NCBI GenBank assembly: GCA_003615045.1
Contig: ML014165.1
Coordinates: 1-64,000, forward strand
Reading direction: 5' to 3'
From: Caulochytrium protostelioides
Taxonomy: Eukaryota > Chytridiomycota > Caulochytriomycetes > Caulochytriales > Caulochytriaceae
Length of the DNA stretch: 64,000 bases
Notes under the pieces: generated by a model
What the model saw: only the letters and a program-made list of their open reading frames with translations
Database searches by the model: none
Told to the model about the DNA's origin: nothing
Program-made: the position numbers and the translations under genes
In this document: piece by piece, positions 30,333-40,700 of the stretch
How positions within the stretch are numbered: position 1 is the first letter of the stretch
Layout of the letters: every line of letters begins with the position of its first letter

Positions 30333-33300
30333 GCGCCGACGGGGCGGGGGACGCGGTGGTGCGTCGATCCCTGTTGCGCGGAAGAACTCCGGCGCGGCCG
30401 GCAGAATCCCTCTGCCTTCTCCATGCCTGTATCCTCGATGTTTGATAAGCGCCAAAAGCGCGTTCAACCCTTCCACATCCCGCCTCAATCGATATCGCCA
30501 TACGATGGGCGGAAGCCTCTTTGGTCATCGTTAGAAAGGACTGACACGCGCACGCGGCGGCGGGACGCCATCATATGCTGGCATGCATGCAGGCAGGCAG
30601 GCTTGTACGAGCTTCACGCGTCGCTAGGACATGACCCGCTGGAAGATTATCGTGAGAGGACAGCTCGCCCCTTCCCCGGTTGCATCATTTGGTGGACGCT
30701 CGCCACCAAGGCCCCCGCGACCCGCGGCGACAGCGCCAGCGGAAAGCGTTATCGCGCGCGCCTTCACGGTGCCCGGTGGCAGCCGCCTTGTCACACTATG
30801 GCCATGGGCTCGTTGCCGCCGATCGACCTTCCATTGACGATGATGATGCGATACTGCGATCTCCCGGTCGATGGCGGCATTGACCGCGATGGGCGAGCCA
30901 CAGTGGCGCGGATGGAAGAGAAGGCCGGAAGTGCGAGGGCTCGAACACGCTGCTGTTTCCTCTCTTTCTTGTGCCATCGTGGTTGCCTTTTTCATGAGCG
31001 GGGGCTGGCGGGGGGGCTCAACACCGCGGCCGCGTCGACCGGCCCGCAATTTCTTGCGCGCCACCCCTTTCTTATCGTTTCTTCTCGTGCTATCAAGCGT
31101 GGATGGTCGCGAGGCGAGAGCCACGCGATGCGTGAACCGATAACCCAGCATCCGGACTAGTCCTGCGGTAAAAACACCGGCATTGAAGCCTGCAACATGT
31201 GACGGGGCTCGATGGCGGCTGCCTGCATCCGCGCCAGCAGACGAGCACGCTGTGACGCCTAGATGGCCCCGCTGTGACCGCTCTGTGCCCTCACCCTAAG
31301 AGCCCGTGGCAAGCGTGGTATCGCGTTGCGTGCTGATCTGAAGGGAGGGGTATGTCTCTGTGTGGTGGGGTGCGATGCATGAATGACTGAGGCCGCCCAG
31401 CGGTTGATCTCAGAGACTTACGTCAACTAAGCTGCAAACCGCGCCAAGGATCACTTAAACGCAACGACTTCAACGAAACGAACCCAACGGGCGGTGAGGA
31501 CGCCTCCTCGGCGCCCCCCTTGATCTTGGCGCCCATGGATGCGGTGCATGCGTCCTGCGACCACCGAGTCGCGGGATCGATTCGGCCAAGACGGCCGTTG
31601 CTCCGTGGCTTTGCTGGGTGGCCGGGGTCCTCGCCTGCCGCGCGGGGGTTGCCGATGTCATTTGGAAGGCACCCCACCGCGCGTGCTCGCCGACCGAGCG
31701 GCTCGCTTCCCTCCTGCCCGACGTCGGCCACGCCCGGGTCGCACGGCCGCCCGCGCATGAGACTCGGAGGGCGCGCGATCAGGAGGATCGCAGGAAACGC
31801 CTCACGCCGTACCGACCCATGCCACGCCTGTTGGTGGCGACATCAGAGCCTCCCCAATGTCTTGGATCGCTCCATGAGCGGCCGTGTGCCATGCCGACCG
31901 CCGAACCGTGTGCTGCCCGCGTCAGCGGCCCCGTCCTTGGCGGTGATCCAGCCCACGAATGTCATCACCGACATTTCGTGGGCTGAATCTCGATGTGCAC
32001 GCCGCGCATGCGACGCGCTGGGCCCCGCCACCGCCTCACCCTGCATGCGCGCGCTTCCTCCCTTCCCCCCTTTCGCTCGAATTTTGGCTATTTGTTTTTT
32101 AGCGTACTTTTTTCGTGCGGCGTGCCAGCAACTTTATCGAGAGGGCGGGTCGTTGCCTTCGGCGCGGACACACGCGCGGCGGCAGCCCACGGCGGCGGGA
32201 AGCGACCCGACGACGACCCCTCGCGGAAAGGGGCTTCGCAGGACCGTGGACTGTTGGTTGAGTCAGCTGGCGATCGACCGTGTTTCGAAGGGACCGCGCG
32301 CGCGCGCGGTCACTCATGCCCACCGGCGGCCTAGGGGAGGGCGATTCGCCTCGCGCGGTTTGCATGTGACGACACATCAGGCTCGTCGATGCGGTCAAAT
32401 GGCGCGCCCGAGGCCGCCTCGCACGCGCCCCATGCCCGCCGCACCTGCCGAGAGCCAGGGGCCACGTCGCGGCTCTTGGGGCAAGACCCGCATGCGCCGT
32501 CCCGCCGCCGGTTCTTGGCTCCTTGACCCGCTGTTATCGCTTGCGAGGCACTTGAGGATTGGAGGGTTACGGCGCAAAATCTGCAGGGCGGCCCGGCTGC
32601 TGCGTCGGCGGCTGCGGCGGCGGCGGCGGCGGCGGCTGCGTCGGCGAGGCATGCTGCGGAAAGCCAGTGCGGCGTGGGTGGGCCCGGGCGGGTCCTGCGG
32701 CGCCAGCAGCCCGATACCGGAGAAGGTGGAACGCAGCGGGTCGCGGGGGGCCGAGGCCCAGGACGACTTCAGGCGGCTCGACAGCCACGCGCACGCCGAG
32801 TTGGCAGCGAAGGAGAGAGGAGCGACGGCCGGCGCAGGAGCACTGCCAGCGCCTTAATGGTTGATTGCATGATCAAGTTTTTTCTGATTATTTTCTTTTG
32901 GCCCTTTTTTTTTTCGCAAGTCTTGCATCTCGAGCTGCGGCGATAGCACTCAGCCCGAGCCGGAGGCATGCGGCGGCTCACGCTCAGCAGTCGTATCGCA
33001 CGAGATTGGCCGTGGCGGGGGTAACATGATGGCATTTGTCGGCCAGGCTCGTTCCGCTCGCATGCTCATGCCGGCCTGCCGCTTATAAGGTGCTGGGGCG
33101 TCCCCAGGTGTAAAAATGAGCGGGCGCGCAAGCTCCTCCCGCGACCAAGGCATCGAGGCCACCGGAAAGAATCCACAAGGGGGTTTGCTTGGCCTTGCTT
33201 CGCTGTGCCTGATTGCTTGTTCCGCTTGATCAGTCCAACCAAAAAGTCCTTTTCTGCATCCGTCGTCCCGGTTCTTGTGCTCATCATTCGTTGAGCTGTT

Positions 33301-34345
33301 ATCAACGCAGAGACGCAGAGACGCACACCCACGCGGAACCACGTTTGCATCGGACGCTGCTACGTGGACGCTGGTATCAGACGATCAGCATCCGCTTGGA
33401 CTCAGATTCGCTGCCGTGTGTCGTATGTGTCATTCGTGCATACCGCGCATCTCCCCCATTTCTCTCCCGGATTCGCTGGACTCTGTATCGCGTTGCCCGC
33501 AAGCAGCCGCTCAAAACCCCGTGTTCCCCTCTCAGGAGTGGCCTTCTAGGAGCGTTCCTTCCGTCACCCTCGCTCGCTCGTGTGTTGGGGACCCAGTCAG
33601 GGAGCCTTCTCACCCGTCCGTCCGCGTGCCCGCCCGGCCGCCTTCTGCCTTCTGTTTGGTCAACATCGGCCACCCAGAACGTCTACGTAGATCACCTCGG
33701 GAGGCCGCCTTCTTGCCTTTTCCGACACTTCGCTCCCCGCATCACCACCCCTGGACTCGACGTCGTTGTCGTGATACGTTTCATTCGCGACAAAACGACA
33801 TCCGTTTCTCTCGCTCGGGGGTTTACCATCTCCCGCCATTTTTTTGTTACGAGGCGTTTCAACCAGCGCCTTGCTGAACGCTTTATGAAAGACGCCGGTC
33901 GGCCATTCAAGACTCTCCTGATTGCCTGATACCCCTGCTCTCTGCCCACGCTCGGCAAACTCCTCCACCCAGCGACCTCATCGCCGTATCATTGCTTGTA
34001 TCGAACGTCCGCTCCGGCCACGTTCGTTGCATTGGTCATTGGCGCTCTCTCGCCCCCCTTTTTTGCTCGTCTTTTGACAGCCTCCGGTCCTCTCCGTTGT
34101 CTCGGGCCCGATCTGATTCCTCTTGAGGCCCTGTTGAACGACCACGTGGATCGCTACGCCCTCCTTTCTCCGAAGGAGAGATTCATAAGTTAATTTTCTT
34201 GTATTACGCTGACGCTGACGCTTATCGGCACTATACGAATTAGAAAGAGCGGCCCCGAATCGTCCCTTCTCCCTCTCTTCCTCCCTAGCAAACCGCCGCT
34301 GCCCTTCCGGGTGCACCGCTTTGCAGCGCGACCATCGCTGCCATC
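30333..34345. other. 4-kb gene desert
   Basis: No ORF in either strand has a recognisable domain; the 445-codon frame around 31520-32857 is Arg/Pro/Ser low complexity. The stretch holds a strong hairpin (31950-31984) and T-rich runs at 32880-32920 and 33838-33846. The last 300 bp are the cystinosin 5' region. I find no tRNA or rRNA signature. Confidence 0.5.
31950..31984. repeat. 14-bp hairpin with one bulged base
   Basis: AGCCCACGAATGTC (31950-31963) pairs with GACATTTCGTGGGCT (31970-31984) around the loop ATCACC. One extra T is bulged. It sits in the gene desert, away from any CDS. Confidence 0.85.
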
Positions 34346-35239
34346 ATGGCGTCCTGGGAAACCATCTCGACGATCCTCGGGTGGAGTTATTTTGTGGCGT
34401 GGAGTTTCTCGTTCTACCCGCAGCTCTTCTTGAATTACCAGCGCAAGTCCGCCGAAGGCCTCACCTTCGACTATGTCCTGCTCAACGTCCTCGGCTTCGG
34501 TGCCTACTCCATCTACACGGGGTCGCTGTACTTTTCGCCGTTTGTGCGGCAGCTGTACCGCGAAAAGGTCGGCGGCAACCCGCTGGTCCAGCAGAATGAT
34601 GTCGGCTTCGCCGTCCACGCCCTCGTGATCACGAGCCTGACCATGGTTCAATGCTTCTACTATGCGTCCAAGCTTGACCGCGCCTCCGCGTCCCGCGCGC
34701 TCTCGCTGTCGCGCCCCGTCTATTACTTTGTTATCCTCGCGACCATCTTCCTCGCGTGCCTCTGTGGCCTCACCGCATTCAACCCGCAGGGCTACACGCT
34801 TCTGCTGGTGTACGGCTTCTCGGCCGTCAAGACACTCATCACCTTCATCAAGTATGTGCCCCAGGCCTGGTCCAATTACCGCCGCCGCAGCACGTCCGGC
34901 TGGTCGATCGGCACCTGCCTTGCGGACTTTGCGGGCGGCGTGTTCTCCATCGTCCAGCTCTTCCTCGACGCCTCGATCGCCGGCGACTTCTCCGGCATCC
35001 GCGGCAACGCCCCCAAGCTGCTGCTCGGCGTCATCTCGCTGTTCTTCGATGTCATCTTCATCACCCAGCACTACGTCCTCTACCGCCACAGCGCGCCGTT
35101 GCCGTCCCCATTGCGCACGTCCGCCTCCGACGAGGCGCTCCTGGGCTCGGCCCACTCGGAGTCGGCCATGGAGGACGGCCGGGGTCACTTTCGAAACATT
35201 CCTTATGACGAGGATCTTGACGCCATCCAGCACCGTTAA
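34346..35239 (+). CDS. cystinosin-like PQ-loop transporter
   Basis: Seven-helix PQ-loop protein (297 aa) of the cystinosin/Ers1 family, proton-coupled cystine exporters of the lysosome or vacuole. The first PQ motif is WSFSFYPQLFLNYQRKSAEG (about 19-38), with GLTFDYVLLNVLGFGAYSIY after it. The second is KYVPQAWSNYRRRSTSGWSI (about 172-191), with DFAGGVFSIVQL following. This tandem layout, including the xxS-xG-W/L-S/T tail after each PQ, is specific to cystinosin. The C terminus is acidic and cytosolic (YDEDLDAIQHR). ATG 34346 has good context. A second frame remains open past the stop; see findings. Confidence 0.93.
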   Translation: MASWETISTILGWSYFVAWSFSFYPQLFLNYQRKSAEGLTFDYVLLNVLGFGAYSIYTGSLYFSPFVRQLYREKVGGNPLVQQNDVGFAVHALVITSLTMVQCFYYASKLDRASASRALSLSRPVYYFVILATIFLACLCGLTAFNPQGYTLLLVYGFSAVKTLITFIKYVPQAWSNYRRRSTSGWSIGTCLADFAGGVFSIVQLFLDASIAGDFSGIRGNAPKLLLGVISLFFDVIFITQHYVLYRHSAPLPSPLRTSASDEALLGSAHSESAMEDGRGHFRNIPYDEDLDAIQHR

Positions 35240-36633
35240 AGCGGCCGCCCCCGGGTCGCGCTTCGCTCGCCGCCCTGTCGCCAACACCGCGGCCGATGCC
35301 GATCTTGACCACGCTGATTCCATCGAGATCGACTCCCTGGGCGGCGGCGGCGACGTCTTGTATGATGGCAACGATGGTGACGCCGGTATCGACGAGAACG
35401 GTCACGGCACTGCTTCGGCTGATGTGGGACGCTTGAGCCTACGCGAACAGCGCCTGACGGATGCGCTGTCTCCAAGCGATGATCACAGCGAGACCGTGAC
35501 GGACCGTCGGCGTCGTGGTCCGTCCAGCGATGCCGGCAACGAGGCCTCGACAGCAAACCCAGCGGAATGGGCGGCAGTTCCGTCGAACATTCACTGAGCG
35601 TGTCAGGCTCTCGTCGCCCAGCACCGCGTTTCGCTCGCTCGCTCGACGTTTTATTCTCACGCAGCAGAATGGTCCGGCCGCAGCAGAATGGTCCGGCCGC
35701 AGCAGAACGCTTGATGCGTTCTGTTTCGCTTCTTTTGCTTCCGCGACAGCGGACACGTGGCCGTCGCGTTACCTTGCGATACCCCTTTTTTTCAACGACA
35801 CCGCGACCCCGTTCGCGCTTGTCCTTCCTGTTTTTTTCTAGTTGACGTTCGCACAGACCGGCTCTGTTTGGAACTGGTTTCCCCTTTCTCTCTTGTTTGC
35901 TTGTTTCTTCTTTGACATTGGCCGGCCACTGTTCTTTCTGGATGCGCTGGACGGGTCACGCTCTGTCGTGCCGTCGCGGTCGGTGGCTCGATCACGTCTC
36001 TTGACGTGTGCGGACGCCCTCCGCTTTTCTAGCGCTCTCCATCTCTTTCTCTCCCATTTTCTTCAAACGTTTGTTTCATGTAATTTTACTGCACGCTTCT
36101 CCTGCACGCTTCTCCGGCACGGTGATGCGATGGCTCGCGGTCAGGCTATGTTTCCACCGCCACTGATGGCGACGATGCCGGCGATAGGAGGCGGCGGCGT
36201 CCCCAGCCCCCGCCGTTCGGCCCGCAGCGGCTGTCGGCATCGCACTCCGCCCACATAGGAAAGAGCGACGACGACCCTGAGCGGTCTTTGATTTCACACT
36301 CCCGTCTTTCGCTGTTTCCGAGTCTCTCGCCCTCGGCCGCGTTCTATAACCGAGCGAGGACAGTGACCGCGGCCACAGCCAAAGCCGAGGCACGCTCACT
36401 TCATACGAGATGGATGTCGGCGACGGTTGATCATCCTTGTTCGGAGTGCTAGAGCCCGAGATACCTGGCATTGCTGGCCGACGCGACGCTCATCTCCGCC
36501 ACGCATCGCGCGATTCTTGCAACAACCGCTGAGCCGTGGTTCGTACCGAGATCCTCCACCCGCTCTGTCGCCTTTGTTTCGTCGCGTTGATTCATACGGA
36601 CCTCGTGCCCGGCTAACTCCAGACGGTGGACCG
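35240..36633. other. intergenic stretch between cystinosin-like gene and SCO1
   Basis: Apart from an open +1 frame continuing to 35597 (possible alternative tail of the upstream gene), only short ORFs are seen. Pyrimidine-rich runs (35780-35900, 36040-36075) suggest promoter or 5' UTR DNA of SCO1. Confidence 0.45.
35661..35707. repeat. 19-nt tandem repeat, 2.5 copies
   Basis: GCAGCAGAATGGTCCGGCC occurs exactly at 35661-35679 and 35680-35698, then as a partial copy. Confidence 0.9.
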
Positions 36634-37656
36634 ATGATGCGCGGCGCCACGTGGCTCGTGCGCGCCGCGCGCGCAGGCTCATCCGTTGTCTCGCCCTCGC
36701 TATCGCGTCCGGCAGCATCGCTCCCGCTGTGCCAACGACTGCCTCGTCTAGCGCTGCTCCGCACATCTTGCTGCAGCTACGCCACATCGTCATCACCAGC
36801 ATCATCACCATCGTCGTCGTCGCCTGCATCATCACCGCCCACATCGCCGTCGCCGTCGCCGTCGCCCTCATCGTCGTCAGCACCGGAAATGCGTGCGCAG
36901 AACCGCAACCGGGAGCAAGACTTCTCCAAAAACACGTGGCGTTCAGCCGCAGCGCTTGCGGTCTCGACGGCGCTGTTTGTGGCGTACTTCCAGTATGAAA
37001 AGTTTAATGCCAGCGTGCAGCGCGAGATGCAGCAGAACGCGCAGGTCGGCCGCCCCCTCGTCGGCGGCCCGTTCTCTTTGGTGGACCACCACGGCCGCCC
37101 CGTGACGGACCAGGACTTCCGCGGCAAGTGGATGCTCGTCTACTTCGGGTATACCTTCTGCCCCGACGTGTGCCCCGAGGAGCTCGAGAAAATGGGCACC
37201 GTGATCGACGCCATTACGGCGGCCGAGGGCGAGGCGTCCATCAACTCGTCGTCGGCGAACGACGATGTCGCGCAGTACCAACACGCGCCGCTCGTACCGC
37301 TCTTCATCTCGTGCGACCCGAAGCGCGACTCGATCGCCTCCATTAAGGAGTACCTCGCCCAGTTCCATCCTACCTTCCTGGGGCTCACCGGCACCCACGG
37401 GCAAATCAAGCGTGTCGCGAAGGCCTACCGTCTCTACTATAGTGCGCCGCCCAAGGCCGTCGACGACGACGAGACCGACTATCTCGTCGACCACTCGATC
37501 TTCTTTTACCTCATGGACCCGGAAGGCAAGTATGTCTTTCACTTTGGCCGTAACGAGACTGCCGAAGACGTCGTCGCTCGGATCACGGCCGCCCGCCAGG
37601 CCTATGCCTCCTATGCCGTCGACGAAGCCAAGAAGGCCGCACCGGCGCGTACCTAA
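36634..37656 (+). CDS. SCO1: cytochrome c oxidase assembly copper chaperone Sco1
   Basis: 340-aa inner-membrane copper chaperone that loads the CuA site of Cox2 in complex IV. Copper ligands are in place: FCPDVCPEE with Cys176 and Cys180, and the distal His287 in VDHSIFFYL. The thioredoxin-like fold is marked by GPFSLVDHHGRPV, GKWMLVYFGYTFCP, FISCDPKRDSI and FLGLTGTHGQIK. The N terminus is an Arg/Ser-rich mitochondrial presequence. A low-complexity Ser/Pro linker from a (TCA/TCG)n repeat follows, then one membrane helix (AAALAVSTALFVAYFQY). Two adjacent ATGs (36634, 36637) are available and the first is used. Single exon. Confidence 0.96.
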   Translation: MMRGATWLVRAARAGSSVVSPSLSRPAASLPLCQRLPRLALLRTSCCSYATSSSPASSPSSSSPASSPPTSPSPSPSPSSSSAPEMRAQNRNREQDFSKNTWRSAAALAVSTALFVAYFQYEKFNASVQREMQQNAQVGRPLVGGPFSLVDHHGRPVTDQDFRGKWMLVYFGYTFCPDVCPEELEKMGTVIDAITAAEGEASINSSSANDDVAQYQHAPLVPLFISCDPKRDSIASIKEYLAQFHPTFLGLTGTHGQIKRVAKAYRLYYSAPPKAVDDDETDYLVDHSIFFYLMDPEGKYVFHFGRNETAEDVVARITAARQAYASYAVDEAKKAAPART

Positions 37657-37793
37657 AGTTGTCACGGTAATCTATGTAGTAATATCAACAAGGCATCACG
37701 CCATCATTGCAACCATGGGAAGAAGCATCGTGATGGCCACAAAGGCGCACACGGATGGCGGGTGAAGGCCGAGTCAGCCGGGGCAAGAAACGA

Positions 37794-40700
37794 TTACGAC
37801 AGGTCGATCAGCTCTTTCCAGTAGCTGCCGCGGAGCTGCGCGACGGCGGCGGCGATGGCGATGATCCAGCGCTCGGCCTCGTCGCGGCTCGGGGCGCGCG
37901 CGACCATCACCTGGTGGCACCGGAAGCTGGGGCCGATCTCGGCGGCGGCGTGCGACGCGCCGGATGAGAACCGCCGGACGGTGTCGGGGTGGGGCCGGTG
38001 CATGGGCGCCATCGTCGCCGTGCTCGCCGCTGACGCGGACGGCGCCGCCGCGAGTGCCACGCCGCCGGTCCGCGGCCGCGGCACGGGCACGCCGGCGGGC
38101 ACGACGACGGGCATAACGGCCGGCGCGACGTCCAGCGTCGACGCCGTCATGGAAGTCGCACCCGTCACCGAGCGCCTGCCAGCCAGCGAGCCGCGCGGCG
38201 AGAGTGGCGAGAGCGGCGAGAGCGGCGACGGGGCAATTCCGGAGAGCCGGCGGGGCGAGACGACAAGCGCCGCTGGCGAGACGACAGGCGGCGCTGGCGA
38301 GGCGGCGGGCGCGTCGGCGGGCGATGCGGGCGAGCACGGGGATGGCGACGAGACGGCGCTCGAGCGCGGGCTGTTGGGCTCCGTGGAGCCACCGCCCGGG
38401 CCGCCGCCCGTCTCGGAGAGCACCGACGTGAGCGTCACGGGTGCCTGCGCCGGCATCGGGAGCGCGTCCAGTGCGTCGTTCGACGTCTTGGATCGCCGGA
38501 TCAGGTGCCAGGGCTTCCACAGCGTGAACGTCACGTCGTTCTCGGTCTCGCTGAGGATGCGGCCGCCCACGAGCTTGGACGCCGGCGTCGTCGTGTTCCG
38601 CAGCAGCGCCGCGGCGGCCTCCCGCGTCGGTGCCGCTGACAGCGCGCCCATATGCACGTGGCTGTTGCGCACCAGCTGGATCACGATCGCCGACGTCTTG
38701 GGCAGCGCGCCGCACGGCGCCGCCACGGACAGCCGCGACTTCGAAGCTGACGCCGCCGCCGCCGCCGCAGGCACGGCGTCCGCGGCATCGGGCGCCGCCG
38801 CCGTATCGTCGCGGTCGCCGCTCGGGTGCTGCATCAGATACAGGACACTGCCCACCAGGAACGCCGTGTACATCTTGTACGTCTTGGCGCCTTTCAGGCG
38901 CGCGTAGAGCCGGCCCGAGTGGCGCAGCGGCATGCAGTGCGCGTACAAGCAGAAGGGCCAGAGGTAGGGCGAGGCGACGGCGCGCTCCGGGTTGCGCTTG
39001 CCGCCTTCTAGGAAGGCGCGGTTGACCTGCAGCATATCCTCCTCGATTGCGCGCTGTGTCAGCGCCACGCGCTGCCAGTAGAGGCAGAGGTCGGTGAGGC
39101 GAGCGAACCACGTGGCGGCGATGGCGGGCGTCGCGGCGCGCAGCACCAGCGGCACCGGCCGGCCCTTCAGCCAGAGCGCGAGCTCCTCGGCATCCGACGC
39201 CGGCGGGTCCGCGTGCCGCGCCGCGGGCAAGAGCCGAGCGAGCAGTGACCGCTGCTGCGGCCGCACTGTCGCGAGCCGCGGGTCCCGCCGGTCGGGCTGC
39301 AGCGCCGAGGGCGACTTAAAGCGACGTTTGGAGCTGTTCGTGAGCGGGGCCAGCCGCTTGAGTGACGCTGCCAGCCACGCCGTCCATCGGGGCGACGGCT
39401 TGTCCCTCGCGGCGGACGGCGCTGCTGCCGCCGGTGCCGGCGTCGCCACGAGCGAGCCTTGATCGGCGGTCGCCGGCGCCCCCGACGGTTCTCCCGGCGG
39501 CGTGGGCGAGGTGGGCGGCGGCGCGGCAGCCGGGTGGTTGAGGTCCTGCAGGGTCGGGATCACCGGGACCATGGGCCACACGTCGCCAATGACATGCGCT
39601 TTCGCGTCGCCCAGCGGCGTGAATGCCGCGGCCGTCTCGGCGCCGCCGGCGTCCGCCGCTTCGGTGAACCCGCGGCGGGTCAGCCGGCCGATCGAGATAC
39701 GGTCCACGTGGCGCAGGTCCAGCAGGCTCGAGACGTGTGGCAGCACGCCCTGGAGATGGGCCTCCACCGCTGTGTTGAGCGGACAGGACGGCGCCGTGGA
39801 CGGCGCCGTCAGCGCGTCCGTCAGCGCATCGTCGTCGAAGGAGGCCTCCGACAGCGACGGCGATGGCGACAAGGCGACGCCGCTGCCCCGCGGGGGGTGT
39901 GCAGGCGCGGACGCGGACCCGAGCGGGATGCCGATGTCAGCGCTGACGGCGGTGGCGCGCCGGATATAGAACGGGTTCGGGTCGACCCACCGGTCAGCGC
40001 CGATGAGGTATGGGCCGAGTGTCTGGAAGTAGCGGCGCTCGGTTTTGGACGCACCGCGGGCGAGCGGATCGATGTGCGCCCAAAACGTCTCGACAGGGCC
40101 CGACGGCGTCCCCGACGGTGTCATGTGCGCCTGCGCCTGCGCGGGAGCGGCAGGCTGTGTGAAGGTATGCCGGACGCGGCGTCGAAGTTTGTGGACAAAG
40201 AGGTAGCCCTCGAGATCGTCGGGCCGGGAGACGTTGGCTTCGGTGCCGTCGTCCGAGGGTGCGGACGGCGCGGCGTTAGGGGAGAGGAACGAGGCGATGG
40301 CGCCGCCGGCGCCGGAAGCGCCAGCCGGCACGGGCGGCGAGAGACCGCGGTCGGTGGTCCATGCCGTCTCGACCGCCGTCGCCGTCGCCGTCGCCGAGGG
40401 CGAGACCGGGGGAGAGAGCGACGGCGACATCCACAACGGACGGCGCCGCATCGTCTGGATCGTGTCGCCGTACGTGTACGGCGCATCGGACGTGTTGTTC
40501 GTCGCGGTGCTGCGGCCGGCCGCCGAGACGCGGCGGCGCAGCTGGTTAGTGCCGTCGTCGTCTGCGTCGTCGTCACGGGCCCAAATGGTCGACGGGCCTG
40601 TGTAACCGTGCGGGTGGCTGAGCAGCGGCGAGCCCGTCGGCGGCGTGTACGGCGCGCAATCTTGGCTGAGCTTGGGCAGGATGTCGAGACCGTGGTCGAT

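Noticed and set aside
31520-32857. 445-codon plus-strand ORF in the gene desert
   Set aside because: Arg/Pro/Ser low complexity, overlapping with other open frames, no domain.
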